Shown here: positions 52,926 to 63,257 of the stretch, piece after piece
How the letters are laid out: every line of letters starts with the position of its first letter
Position numbering within the stretch: the stretch's first letter is position 1
Source of the DNA: Egaibacter danicus
Lineage (GTDB): Bacteria > Pseudomonadota > Gammaproteobacteria > Burkholderiales > Burkholderiaceae_C
NCBI GenBank assembly: GCA_016707075.1
Contig: JADJII010000001.1
Span: 558,001 to 622,000, forward strand
Reading direction: 5' to 3'
Length of the DNA stretch: 64,000 nucleotides
Notes under the pieces: generated by a model
The model's database searches: none
Seen by the model: the letters and a program-made list of their open reading frames with translations, nothing else
What the model was told of the DNA's origin: nothing
Position numbers and translations under genes: made by a program

Positions 52926-52967
52926 TTTGAGTATCATCTGGAATCTCATCGAAAAGGCGTTCCACCC

Positions 52968-54233
<1,266 letters not shown>

Positions 54234-54355
54234 TTTGAAGGGTATTTGGACGGGTTTACCTGAACTCGCCATTGCCCGAGCGGTCAATAATGACTGGCCG
54301 CTTGAAAACACGGTTACACAGTCCATATTCAACAGGTAACTCTTTAAGGATTCCC

Positions 54356-56805
54356 ATGTCCGGTCAAACCCAACTACCTGCGATTGCCATCGAATTGCCT
54401 TTGCTGCCTCTGCGTGACGTGGTGGTATTCCCACACATGGTCATCCCGCTGTTCGTGGGACGGCCAAAAAGCATCAAGGCTCTGGAAGCGGCCATGGAGG
54501 CCGAACGCCGCATCATGCTGGTCGCTCAAAAGGCGGCAGCCAAAGACGATCCGCTGGTGTCGGACATGTTTGATGTCGGTTGCGTCTCCACCATTTTGCA
54601 GATGCTGAAATTGCCCGATGGCACTGTCAAGGTGCTGGTGGAGGGGCAGCAGCGTGCGCTGGTCAACAAGATTGAAGAAGGTGAAACCCACTTCACCGCC
54701 AACGTCACGCCGGTTGAGGCTGACGCCGAGCCAGAAGGCAAAGCGCGTGGCAAGGCCAGCGAAATCGAGGCCCTTCGCCGCGCTGTGATGCAGCAGTTCG
54801 ACCAGTACGTCAAACTGAACAAGAAGATTCCGCCCGAAATTCTGACATCCATCTCCAGCATTGACGATGTGGGTCGTCTGGCCGACACCATTGCCGCGCA
54901 CCTGCCTTTGAAACTGGACAGCAAGCAGGCTGTGCTGGGCTTGTCAAGCATCAAGGAGCGTCTGGAGAACCTGTTTCAGCAGATCGAACACGAAGTTGAC
55001 ATTCTGAATGTTGACAAGAAGATCCGTGGCCGCGTGAAGCGCCAGATGGAAAAGAATCAGCGCGATTTTTACCTCAACGAGCAGGTCAAGGCGATCCAGA
55101 AAGAACTGGGCGAGGGTGAAGAAGGTGCTGACATCGACGAGATCGAGAAAAAGATCAAGTCTGCGAAGATGCCCAAGGAAGCCCTCAAGAAGGCCGAGGG
55201 TGAGTTGAAAAAACTCAAGCTCATGTCGCCGATGTCGGCTGAGGCCACTGTGGTGCGCAATTACATTGACGTACTGACTGGCTTGCCGTGGGCTGCCAAG
55301 ACCAAGATCAAGCACAACCTGGGTAACGCCGAGACCGTTCTGAATGAAGATCACTACGGTCTGGACAAGGTTAAGGACCGTATTCTGGAATATCTTGCTG
55401 TACAGCAGCGCGTGGACAAGGTGAAGGCGCCTATCCTGTGTCTGGTAGGTCCTCCTGGCGTGGGCAAGACCTCGCTGGGGCAGTCGATTGCGAAGGCGAC
55501 CGGGCGCAAGTACGTGCGCATGGCGCTGGGCGGCATGCGCGACGAGGCCGAAATTCGCGGACACCGCCGTACCTATATTGGCGCGATGCCGGGCAAGGTG
55601 CTGCAGAGCCTGTCCAAGGTTGGCACGCGCAATCCGCTGTTCCTGCTGGACGAAATCGACAAGCTGGGAACTGATTTCCGGGGCGACCCGTCCAGCGCAT
55701 TGCTGGAGGTGCTGGACCCCGAGCAAAACCACAAGTTCGGTGACCACTATGTCGAGGTCGATTTCGACCTGAGCGACGTGATGTTTGTGGCTACCAGCAA
55801 CTCCATGAACATTCCACCAGCTCTGTTGGACCGCATGGAAGTGATTCGCCTGTCGGGTTACACCGAAGACGAGAAAGTCAATATCGCCATTACCTATCTG
55901 CTGCCCAAGCAGCTGAAGAACAACGGTGTCAAGGAGTCTGAGCTGCTGGTAACGGAAGAAGCTGTTCGCGACATCGTGCGCTACTACACCCGTGAGGCGG
56001 GCGTGCGTTCGCTTGAGCGTGATTTGTCCAAGATCTGCCGCAAGGTGGTAAAAGGCCTGCAGCTCAAGAAGATGGAACCTCAGGTCAAGGTGACTGCGGA
56101 GAATCTCAACGACTTCCTGGGCGTTCGCAAATTCAACTACGGCCGTGCCGAGCAGCAAAATCAGGTGGGGCAGGTCGTAGGCTTGGCATGGACCGAGGTG
56201 GGTGGCGATCTGTTGACCATCGAGGCTGCATGATGCCCGGCAAAGGTGTGATCACCCGGACCGGTTCGCTGGGCGATGTGATGAAAGAGTCGGTGGAAGC
56301 TGCCCGTACCGTGGTACGCAGCCGGTCCCGCCGTCTGGGCATCAAGGACGAGTACTTCGAGAAGCGCGACATCCACGTTCACGTGCCGGACGGGGCAACA
56401 CCCAAGGACGGCCCCAGCGCAGGCGCTGCCATGACGACCGCTTTTGTCTCGGCGATGACGGGCATTCCGGTACGCAGTGACGTTGCCATGACAGGTGAAA
56501 TTACCTTGCGTGGGGAAGTGACGGCTATTGGCGGCTTGAAGGAAAAGCTGCTGGCCGCACTACGGGGTGGTATCAAGACGGTTCTGATCCCTGAAGAAAA
56601 TGCAAAAGACCTGCAGGACATTCCCGAAAATGTCAAAAATGGTCTGGAGATTGTCCCGGTGCGCTGGATTGACAAGGTGCTGGAAGTGGCGCTGGAGCGT
56701 ATGCCAACGCCATTGCCGGACGAAGAGCCCGTGGCAGCTTCGGGAGTCGATACGCCACCAGCGGCAGCACCTGTTTTGCAGGTGAGCGAATCGGTGAAAC
56801 ACTGA
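54356..56805 (+). CDS. lon: ATP-dependent protease Lon, reading frame broken
   Basis: Starts at the ATG at 54356 with AAGGA six bases before it. The first frame covers the N-domain (LPLLPLRDVVVFPHMVIPLFVGR) and the AAA+ module (Walker A GPPGVGKTSLGQ near residue 365). It ends at 56233 after GLAWTEVGGDLLTIEAA. The protein continues in another frame as MMPGKGVITRTGSLGDVM, and the catalytic serine follows in PKDGPSAGAAM. One base is missing near 56229. The stop TGA overlaps ATGATG of the second part, so two coupled polypeptides could in principle be made. Sequencing error or a real frameshift are both possible. Lon degrades misfolded and regulatory proteins. Confidence 0.88.
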
Positions 56806-56851
56806 TTTGTCCAGACGATTGAAAATTAGGCTATAATTTGAGGCTTGAAAT

Positions 56852-56927
56852 GCGGGAATAGCTCAGTTGGTAGAGCGCAACCTTGCCAAGGTTGAGGTCG
56901 AGAGTTCGAGACTCTTTTCCCGCTCCA
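56852..56927 (+). tRNA. tRNA-Gly (anticodon GCC)
   Basis: The 76-base cloverleaf has acceptor arms GCGGGAA and TTCCCGC, anticodon loop CTTGCCAAG, TTCGAGA in the T arm and encoded CCA. A TATAAT box at 56832-56837 lies at the right distance to be its promoter -10. Confidence 0.96.
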
Positions 56928-56938
56928 TATTCCAGAAA

Positions 56939-56965
56939 AAGGGAAGCCCAGGCTTCCCTTTTTTG
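56939..56965 (+). terminator. Intrinsic terminator after tRNA-Gly
   Basis: AAGGGAAG-CCCAGG-CTTCCCTT followed by TTTT forms an 8-bp hairpin between the tRNA-Gly and tRNA-Cys genes. Confidence 0.8.
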
Positions 56966-56977
56966 TCAGAAAAAATT

Positions 56978-57051
56978 GGCGCGATAGCAAATCGGTTATG
57001 CAACGGATTGCAAATCCGTCTAGCCCAGTTCGACTCTGGGTCGCGCCTCCA
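56978..57051 (+). tRNA. tRNA-Cys (anticodon GCA)
   Basis: The 74-base cloverleaf has acceptor arms GGCGCGA and TCGCGCC, the anticodon loop ATTGCAAAT and an encoded CCA end. Confidence 0.96.
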
Positions 57052-57070
57052 GATGCATTCTGGCTTTGAG

Positions 57071-57103
57071 TGCCTCGTCAGCATAAGTTGGCGGGGCATT
57101 TTT
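57071..57103 (+). terminator. Terminator after tRNA-Cys
   Basis: TGCCTCGTC pairs with GGCGGGGCA (two wobbles), followed by TTTTT. Confidence 0.7.
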
Positions 57104-57123
57104 GTTTCACAATAGGCTAACGT

Positions 57124-57217
57124 GCCCGGGTGGTGAAATTGGTAGACACATCGGACTTAAAATCCGCCGCTTTCCTGCATAAGGGGCGTACCGGTTCGAT
57201 TCCGGTCCCGGGCACCA
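57124..57217 (+). tRNA. tRNA-Leu (anticodon TAA)
   Basis: A class II tRNA with acceptor arms GCCCGGG and CCCGGGC, loop CTTAAAA between CGGA and TCCG, a long variable arm and encoded CCA. Confidence 0.95.
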
Positions 57218-57232
57218 CTACACTTAGATGTC

Positions 57233-57868
57233 ATGTCACGCCAAAACGCACCATTTGAAATCCATGTTCATGGCCAGGTACCCATGCGTACCGAGGTGAC
57301 GTTTGAGCAGCTTCAGGACGCCCTCAAGCCGCTCTGGAAGTACGCGGGTGCCCGTTCGCTGGCCGACGGAGGTCGCAGCTCCTATGAAGACGAGCCCGGC
57401 ATCAAGCTCGATGCCCAGGAGCACATGCTGCAACTGTGCTGGACGGTTCCAGGGGATGACGATTTTCGTCAGTCGCTGGACGAAATGTGCATGAACCTCA
57501 ATGAACTGGCCCAGACGGGGGCAGCGATTGAAGTGACGTTTTACGACACCGACTTTGACGAAGAAGACGAGGATTCTCCCGATGAGTCCCGTGACGACTT
57601 CCTGATGCTGTTTGTTGGCCCCAACCCGGCCGCCATCATGCAGGTGCAGCGCGACCTGCTGGTGCAGGATGTGGTGAACATGATGGAGCGTCACTTTGAT
57701 GGCTCTGAGCTGAGTGGCGTGGTGGCAGAAGTGGACAAACTGTTCGCCAAACGTTTTGACGCACTGGTGAGTTCACTTGAAATTGGCAAGCCCCCACGGG
57801 GTTTCGGCGGCGGGCATGGTGGCGGCACGGGCCACGGTGGTGGACGCAAGCCGCGTCACCTGCACTAG
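57233..57868 (+). CDS. Conserved hypothetical protein with acidic centre and Gly/His-rich tail
   Basis: A 211-residue cytoplasmic-looking protein. The first part (FEIHVHGQVPMRTEVTFEQLQDALKPLWKYAG) has a mixed alpha/beta pattern. The middle is very acidic (FYDTDFDEEDEDSPDESRDD). A helical part (IMQVQRDLLVQDVVNMMERHFDGSELSGVVAEVDKLF) precedes a tail of GGGHGGGTGHGGG ending in a basic RKPRHLH. I do not recognise its function. It starts 15 bases after tRNA-Leu and lies upstream of the MSHA operon. Confidence 0.78.
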   Translation: MSRQNAPFEIHVHGQVPMRTEVTFEQLQDALKPLWKYAGARSLADGGRSSYEDEPGIKLDAQEHMLQLCWTVPGDDDFRQSLDEMCMNLNELAQTGAAIEVTFYDTDFDEEDEDSPDESRDDFLMLFVGPNPAAIMQVQRDLLVQDVVNMMERHFDGSELSGVVAEVDKLFAKRFDALVSSLEIGKPPRGFGGGHGGGTGHGGGRKPRHLH

Positions 57869-57933
57869 GCTCCCGGGCCGCAGTTAAAGCCCTGAATTGA
57901 AGGGGTAAAGCGAGGCACTTCAAGGGATCAAAT

Positions 57934-57979
57934 AGTCGTTTAGCCCTCGTCAAATGGGCGTGGCGTGCTATCATTTTCT
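57934..57979 (+). repeat. Dispersed repeat, copy upstream of mshE
   Basis: GTCGTTTAGCCCTCGTCAAA is followed by TGGGCGTGGCGTGCTATCATTT. It matches the family and contributes TATCAT, a possible -10, to the leader of the MSHA operon. Confidence 0.65.
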
Positions 57980-58005
57980 GAGCTCAATGGCTCAAGGAAT
58001 GTCCC

Positions 58006-59760
58006 ATGAATACGGCCGCTGCGATCCCTCCTGCACAAACAGCACCGCGCCCTGCGCCCGGGCGCCCGGAAAAGCTGCGTCTGGGTGATGTACTGGTTCA
58101 ACAGCGCCTGATTTCTCAGGAACAACTGCAACAAACGCTGGAGTTGCAACGCCAGACTGGAAAAAAAGTAGGGCGCCTGCTCATTGAGAGCGGCGTTATT
58201 ACCGAAGAGCTGCTGGCTAATGGTCTGGCGCGGCAACTGCGCATTCCGTTCGTCAATCTCAAGACATTTCCTTTCCGTGGCGATGTGGTCAAGCTGCTTC
58301 CCGAATCGGCCGCACGCCGGTTCAGGGCGCTGGTGCTGGAAGACAAGGGCGACTCCTTGCTGATAGCGTTGGCCGATCCGCTCGATCTCGCCGCCTATGA
58401 TGAGCTGACACGAATCCTGAAGCGCAACATTGCAATTGCCGCGGTGCCGGAGAGTCAGCTTCCGTTGGCGCAGGACCGCCTTTACCGCCGCACGGAAGAG
58501 ATCAGCGGTCTGGCTCGCGCGCTTGAAAAAGATCTGGGGGACGCCGTTGACTTTGGCGAACTGACGGCCAGCGTGGGACTGGAAGGGGCGCCCGTCGTGC
58601 GCCTGCTCCAGTCCATGTTTGAAGACGCCACGCAGGTGGGTGCGTCTGACGTCCATATCGAACCACAGGAGGCTGGCCTGCAAATCCGTGTCCGCGTTGA
58701 CGGCGTGTTGCAGACGCAGACCCAGGCGGACAAACGTATTGGCGGTGCACTGGCGCAGCGCCTCAAGCTGATGGCTGGTCTGGATATTTCGGAAAAACGT
58801 CTGCCGCAGGATGGACGCTTCAGCGTGCGCCTGAAGGACACCACCCTGGATGTGCGACTGTCCACCTTGCCCACCAACTACGGTGAGTCGGTCGTGATGC
58901 GCCTGCTCAATCAGGGTGGCGGCATGCGGCGGCTGGACACCATTGGAATGCCTGTGGCCATGCTGAACCGGTTTCGGGATGTGTTGGGTCGTACCTCCGG
59001 CCTGGTGCTGGTGACCGGTCCGACTGGCTCCGGCAAAACCACTACGCTGTATGCGGCGCTGGCAGAAATTAACGCTGCAGAGCTCAAGGTGATCACCGTG
59101 GAGGATCCGGTGGAGTACCGCTTGCCGGGTCTTACCCAGGTGCAGGTGAACGACAAAATTGAACTGACCTTTGCCCGGGTTCTGCGCGCAACGCTGCGGC
59201 AGGACCCTGACGTGATTCTGGTGGGTGAAATGCGCGACGCCGAGACGGCCGAGATTGGCCTGCGTGCCGCCATCACCGGGCACCTGGTGCTGTCCACACT
59301 GCACACACGCGATGCCATGAGCACGCCGTTTCGCCTGCTGGACATGGGCGTGCCAGCGTTCATGGTGGCGACGTCTTTGCAGGCGGTCATCGCGCAGCGG
59401 CTGGTACGGCTGAATTGCGATGTATGCGCCGAGCCCCACGAACCTACCGCGCAGGAAAGTGCCTGGCTGGCCAGCATGCTGCCCGAAGGTGAAACACTGG
59501 TTGCCAAGAAGGGTCGGGGCTGCTCTTCCTGCAACGGCACTGGCTACGCGGGTCGCCAGGGTGTGTACGAACTGTTGGAAATGGACGCCGTGCTGACGCA
59601 GGCAGCCACCCGATCCGACCCTGCCGCATTCATGACGGCCGCGCGTGAACGCATGAAAGGGCACACGCTGGCATTTCATGCGCTGGAGCTGGTGCGCCAG
59701 GGGCGCACGTCACTGGCCGAAGCCTTGCGCATCGGCTACGACGCGGATTCACAGGATTAA
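58006..59760 (+). CDS. mshE: MSHA/type IV pilus assembly ATPase (GspE family)
   Basis: A 584-residue secretion ATPase. The N-terminal MshEN-type repeats (LRLGDVLVQQRLISQEQLQQTL and VGRLLIESGVITEELLANGL) match the known c-di-GMP-binding pattern of MshE. The ATPase core has Walker A GPTGSGKT (residues 338-345), the Asp box ITVEDPVEYRL, Walker B DPDVILVGEMRDAE and the His box TGHLVLSTLHTRDA. A tetracysteine zinc motif is CDVC...CSSC. It powers pilus extension at the inner membrane. The start is preceded by AAGGA. mshG follows after six bases. Confidence 0.92.
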   Translation: MNTAAAIPPAQTAPRPAPGRPEKLRLGDVLVQQRLISQEQLQQTLELQRQTGKKVGRLLIESGVITEELLANGLARQLRIPFVNLKTFPFRGDVVKLLPESAARRFRALVLEDKGDSLLIALADPLDLAAYDELTRILKRNIAIAAVPESQLPLAQDRLYRRTEEISGLARALEKDLGDAVDFGELTASVGLEGAPVVRLLQSMFEDATQVGASDVHIEPQEAGLQIRVRVDGVLQTQTQADKRIGGALAQRLKLMAGLDISEKRLPQDGRFSVRLKDTTLDVRLSTLPTNYGESVVMRLLNQGGGMRRLDTIGMPVAMLNRFRDVLGRTSGLVLVTGPTGSGKTTTLYAALAEINAAELKVITVEDPVEYRLPGLTQVQVNDKIELTFARVLRATLRQDPDVILVGEMRDAETAEIGLRAAITGHLVLSTLHTRDAMSTPFRLLDMGVPAFMVATSLQAVIAQRLVRLNCDVCAEPHEPTAQESAWLASMLPEGETLVAKKGRGCSSCNGTGYAGRQGVYELLEMDAVLTQAATRSDPAAFMTAARERMKGHTLAFHALELVRQGRTSLAEALRIGYDADSQD

Positions 59761-59766
59761 CCGACC

Positions 59767-61005
59767 ATGGCGACCTTTGCATGGCGAGGGCGTAACGCCC
59801 GGGGTGAACTGGTTCAGGGGCAACTGGAAGCCGCTGGCGAAAACGCCGTTGCCGATCAACTGGTCTCGGTGGGTGTCTCGCCGGTTCATATCGCTACGGT
59901 CACCGAGGTGATTGAGGGGCATGGCGATTCCTGGTGGACACGCCTGAACCGCAAGACCATCAAGATTGAAGACATCCTGGTGTTTTCACGCCAGATGTAC
60001 ACGTTGAACAAGGCCGGCGTGCCGATACTGCGCGCGTTCGCCGGTCTGCAGGCATCATCCAGCAACCCGGCCATGGTGGACATGCTGAAAGACGTGCGCT
60101 CCGGTCTGGACCAGGGGCGTGAGCTTTCGGCCTCTCTGGCGCGCCATGTGGACGTGTTTGGTGCTTTCTATATTGCCATGATCCGGGTGGGCGAGATGAC
60201 CGGTCGCCTGACGGAAGTGTTTCTGCGTCTGAATGAGCACCTGGAGTTTGAACGTGACGTGCGTGAGCGCGTCAGGCAGGCGATGCGTTACCCGATGTTC
60301 GTGATGATCGCGATGGGTATTGCACTGGTGATTCTCAACATCTTTGTCATACCGGTTTTTGCGAAAGTGTTTGCCGGTTTCAATGCAGAGTTGCCGCTGA
60401 TCACCCGTGGGCTTCTGGGGTTTTCGGGCTGGATGGTGGACTGGTGGCCACTTTTGCTGGCTGCCGGCATTGGAGCCGTGGTCGTGGTGCGTGGCTACCT
60501 GCGCACGCCCGAAGGCCGCTATCGGTGGGACCGCCGCAAACTGAAGTTGCCCATCGTAGGCGACATTGTGTTGAAAGCCACGCTGGCGCGGTTTGCGCGC
60601 AGCTTTGCGCTGTCCAGCCAGAGCGGTGTACCACTGGTTCAGGCGCTGACGGTGGTGGCCCAGACAGTAGACAACGCCTATATTGGCAGCCGCATCGAAC
60701 AGATGCGTGACGGTATCGAGCGGGGCGAAAGCATTTCCCGCTGCGCTGCTGCCACCGGTGTTTTCACGCCGGTGGTGTTGCAGATGATTGCGGTGGGGGA
60801 GGAGACCGGCGAGCTCGACTCCCTGCTGTTTGAAATTGCCGGCATGTACGAGCGCGACACCGACTACAGCATCAAGGGTCTGTCCGCAGCCATCGAGCCG
60901 GTATTGCTGGCTGTTATTGCCGTTCTGGTCCTGCTGCTGGCGCTGGGTGTGTTCCTGCCGCTGTGGAACATGGGTGCGGCCGCCATGGGTAAAGGTGGTG
61001 GCTAG
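59767..61005 (+). CDS. mshG: MSHA/type II secretion inner-membrane platform protein (GspF family)
   Basis: A 412-residue protein with two GspF domains, each a helical bundle followed by membrane segments. The first contains FSRQMYTLNKAGVPILRAFAGL (about residues 74-95), the second ARFARSFALSSQSGVPLVQALTVVAQ (about 276-301). TM segments are at about 175-197, 222-241 and 378-402. It is the platform that the ATPase acts on during pilin insertion. It lies six bases after mshE and two bases before the next gene. Confidence 0.92.
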   Translation: MATFAWRGRNARGELVQGQLEAAGENAVADQLVSVGVSPVHIATVTEVIEGHGDSWWTRLNRKTIKIEDILVFSRQMYTLNKAGVPILRAFAGLQASSSNPAMVDMLKDVRSGLDQGRELSASLARHVDVFGAFYIAMIRVGEMTGRLTEVFLRLNEHLEFERDVRERVRQAMRYPMFVMIAMGIALVILNIFVIPVFAKVFAGFNAELPLITRGLLGFSGWMVDWWPLLLAAGIGAVVVVRGYLRTPEGRYRWDRRKLKLPIVGDIVLKATLARFARSFALSSQSGVPLVQALTVVAQTVDNAYIGSRIEQMRDGIERGESISRCAAATGVFTPVVLQMIAVGEETGELDSLLFEIAGMYERDTDYSIKGLSAAIEPVLLAVIAVLVLLLALGVFLPLWNMGAAAMGKGGG

Positions 61006-61007
61006 AC

Positions 61008-61523
61008 ATGACGGGTCTTCCCGTGGTGCGCAGCCGGCTGCTGGAGTGGTCGCTGGTGGCCGCCGTGGTCATCGCGCTGGTGCTGGCATTTGGGTATTAC
61101 GCTAACAGGGTCAGGGGTCAAGGCGAACTGGCGGCAATCCAGATGACGGTCGGCGCGTTACGTTCCACGCTGGCGGTGGAAGACCTCCGGCTGAAGGTAC
61201 GCGGTGTATCACCACCAGTCGCGCTGATTCCGCATAACCCTTTCGAGTTGCTGCAACGGCGCCCCGCCAACTACCGGGGTGAGGCGTCCGACGCCCAGTC
61301 CGTCGAGGTTATGGCAACACCGGGTAGCTGGGTGTATGACCGCTCATGTGCCTGCGTTGCCTACCGGCCACTTGATGCGCGGTGGCTGGACAGTCCCAGT
61401 GGTGACGTGCTGCTGTGGTTTCTCGTGCTCGGAACTCAGGTTCAGAAACAGGCATCCAGCCACGGGCCTTTACAGCTTGTTGCCCGGGAGACCTACCACT
61501 GGCAGGGGCAACTGATCGAGTGA
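61008..61523 (+). CDS. Membrane-anchored pilin-like protein of the MSHA operon (MshF-like position)
   Basis: A 171-residue protein with one N-terminal membrane helix (LLEWSLVAAVVIALVLAFGYYANRV, residues 11-35) followed by a periplasmic domain. The helix resembles a pilin N-terminus but has no G|FTLIE-type peptidase site. The rest contains DRSCACVAYRPLDARW, with two cysteines near the middle. It lies two bases after mshG and before the major pilin, the place held by mshF in MSHA operons, but sequence identity is not enough to name it. It is probably an accessory assembly protein. Confidence 0.72.
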   Translation: MTGLPVVRSRLLEWSLVAAVVIALVLAFGYYANRVRGQGELAAIQMTVGALRSTLAVEDLRLKVRGVSPPVALIPHNPFELLQRRPANYRGEASDAQSVEVMATPGSWVYDRSCACVAYRPLDARWLDSPSGDVLLWFLVLGTQVQKQASSHGPLQLVARETYHWQGQLIE

Positions 61524-61651
61524 CTGATTGGTCGTCTGGCAAGCACCCGGGTATTTCCGCCGTTTATTCGGCCTTTAGTTCACCAGATTCCAGCCGATAG
61601 TACGTTTGTACGTTCAGAAATACGTCAATCGGTAACCTTTTGGAGAAAGAC

Positions 61652-62034
61652 ATGAAGCAAGTTCAACGCGGTTTTACTTTGATCGAATTGGTGATGGTGA
61701 TCGTGATCCTCGGCGTGCTGGCTGCCGTGGCGATCCCCAAGTTTGTGGATTTGAAGAGTGATGCCCGTACGGCCGCCTTGGGCGTCGTTGGCTGGTGCGC
61801 TCAGTTCAGCTGCCGCAATCAACTACGCGTTCACGCAGGTGCCGCCACTCCAAACGGTAACGCACCAGTGGCTTGACCTGCCAAACGTAGCGACGTCGAT
61901 GCAAGGTGGCGTACCGGCTGAATATTCCATTACCGCGGCTGCGGTGGCTGCCGGTGCATCAGTGTCTTGTTACGCTCCAGTACGGTTTCGGGACAGCCAT
62001 CACGACGACGTTCACGGCGATAGGTATTCTCTAA
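61652..62034 (+). pseudogene. mshA: MSHA major pilin, reading frame broken twice
   Basis: Starts at the ATG at 61652 with GGAG six bases upstream. The N-terminus is a classic prepilin: MKQVQRG|FTLIELVMVIVILGVLAAVAIPKFVDLKSDAR. The frame is right up to TAALGVV near 61785, shifts, and continues as AGALSSAAAINYAFTQVPP. It shifts again near 61967 after VSC and ends TLQYGFGTAITTTFTAIGIL with TAA at 62034. Each change is explained by one extra base (GTTGGCTGG and TGTTACG). Unbroken, it would be about 127 residues. Two inserts in one small major-pilin gene could be sequencing errors or true loss. Confidence 0.78.
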
Positions 62035-62067
62035 GCTGATTGCCAGAAAAGTCGATCCAAACTAAAG

Positions 62068-62092
62068 AAGGGCCTCTTGAGGCCCTTTTCTG
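62068..62092 (+). terminator. Intrinsic terminator after the pilin gene
   Basis: AAGGGCC-TCTTGA-GGCCCTT followed by TTCTGCTTTT forms a 7-bp hairpin. It probably allows high pilin expression with limited read-through to the minor pilins. Confidence 0.82.
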
Positions 62093-62127
62093 CTTTTACA
62101 GAGCTGAAATTCGGCAAAAATAGTAGT

Positions 62128-62184
62128 GTTTTGGCCTCTAGCCCTCGTCAAATATGCGTGATTAGCTACTAATACAATAGCAAA
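62128..62184 (+). repeat. Dispersed repeat, copy before the MshC-like gene
   Basis: TTTTGGCCTCTAGCCCTCGT is followed by AAATATGCGTGATTAGCTAC and TAATACAATAGCAAAT. This is an intergenic copy close to the family consensus. Confidence 0.8.
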
Positions 62185-62216
62185 TGATCCTGTTGCGCAA
62201 CCCGTCCGTTGACCCC

Positions 62217-62699
62217 ATGAATTCCCAGCCGCCGCGCAAGCAGTCGGGCGGAGGGCTACGGGCGCGCGGGTTCACATTGATCGAACTGATCATGGTCATC
62301 GTGCTGGTGGGTACGGTCGCGGTGTTCGCCGCGCCCCGTCTGCTGGACCTTTCCGCGTGGAAGTTGAGGGCTTTTGCCGACGAGATGCAAAGCACCACAT
62401 CGGCCATGCAGCGCATGGCGCTGACCCAGCGCAAGCCGATCATCGCCACGTTCTCGACGACGGGTGTGACCTACGGGTATATGGCAGGCGCAGCACTGTC
62501 AACGCTGAGTTGTCCGCCAGCCGTCTCCACCTGCATGAATGCCGCCTCGGTGGGCACCGCCACCTTCAATTCAGGCAATGCGGGTAGCACCGTCACGTCG
62601 CCCGCCAGCCTGGTGATCAGTGTGGTGGATGCCGCCAGCGTGACCCAATACAGCTTCAGTCTGGAAAACGACACCGGCCTTGTGAGGCGCTTGCCATGA
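62217..62699 (+). CDS. mshC: MSHA minor pilin, GspH/MshC-like
   Basis: I use the ATG at 62217 (160 residues); the frame is open from 62184. The prepilin leader is cleaved at G18|FTLIELIMVIVLVG with Glu at +5. The rest is GspH-like (LDLSAWKLRAFADEMQSTTSAMQRMALTQRKPI). Two cysteines (LSCPPAVSTC) could form a disulfide. The stop overlaps the start of the next gene (ATGA). The order matches mshC in MSHA operons. Confidence 0.82.
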   Translation: MNSQPPRKQSGGGLRARGFTLIELIMVIVLVGTVAVFAAPRLLDLSAWKLRAFADEMQSTTSAMQRMALTQRKPIIATFSTTGVTYGYMAGAALSTLSCPPAVSTCMNAASVGTATFNSGNAGSTVTSPASLVISVVDAASVTQYSFSLENDTGLVRRLP

Positions 62700-63247
62700 T
62701 GCGCGGCGCAAGAACACAGCGCGGTTTCACACTGATCGAACTCATCATGTTCATTGTGGTGATCAGCGGTGCGCTGGCCGGTGTTCTCACCATCTTCATT
62801 CAGGCGACCCGGGGCAGTGCCGACCCGCAATTGCGTCGGCAGGCCATGGCCATCGCGGAGTCGTTGCTGGAGGAGGTGCAACTGATGCCGTTTACCTATT
62901 GCGATCCGGATGATGCGGCGGCCGAAACGGCTACCAGCGCAGCAGGCTGCACGACAGCCGAAGCGTTGGGTCCGGAGGCGGGCGAAACCCGCACGGCCAG
63001 CCCGCAATTTGACAACGTCAACGATTACAACGGCTACACCATGGCTTCGGGCATTACCAGCATCACCGGCACCACCGTGCCGGGCTTGAGCGCCTACAGT
63101 GCCAGCGTCGGTGTGCAGGCTGCGGCGCTCGGAAGTGTGCCCGGCACTGATGCGCTGCGCATCACCGTCACGGTGACGGGGCCGGGTGGCACACAGGTCA
63201 AGCTCGAAGGCTGGCGTACACGATTTGCGCCCACGGCGATTTTCTGA
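62696..63247 (+). CDS. mshD: MSHA minor pilin, MshD-like
   Basis: A 183-residue prepilin with leader MMRGARTQRG|FTLIELIMFIVVISGALAGVL. The block RRQAMAIAESLLEEVQLMPFTYCDPDD is the MshD/PilV-type N-terminal core. It starts inside the mshC stop and ends 10 bases before the next pilin, so it is co-translated with both neighbours. Its role is that of a minor pilin of the MSHA pilus. Confidence 0.82.
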   Translation: MMRGARTQRGFTLIELIMFIVVISGALAGVLTIFIQATRGSADPQLRRQAMAIAESLLEEVQLMPFTYCDPDDAAAETATSAAGCTTAEALGPEAGETRTASPQFDNVNDYNGYTMASGITSITGTTVPGLSAYSASVGVQAAALGSVPGTDALRITVTVTGPGGTQVKLEGWRTRFAPTAIF

Positions 63248-63257
63248 AGTACGGACC

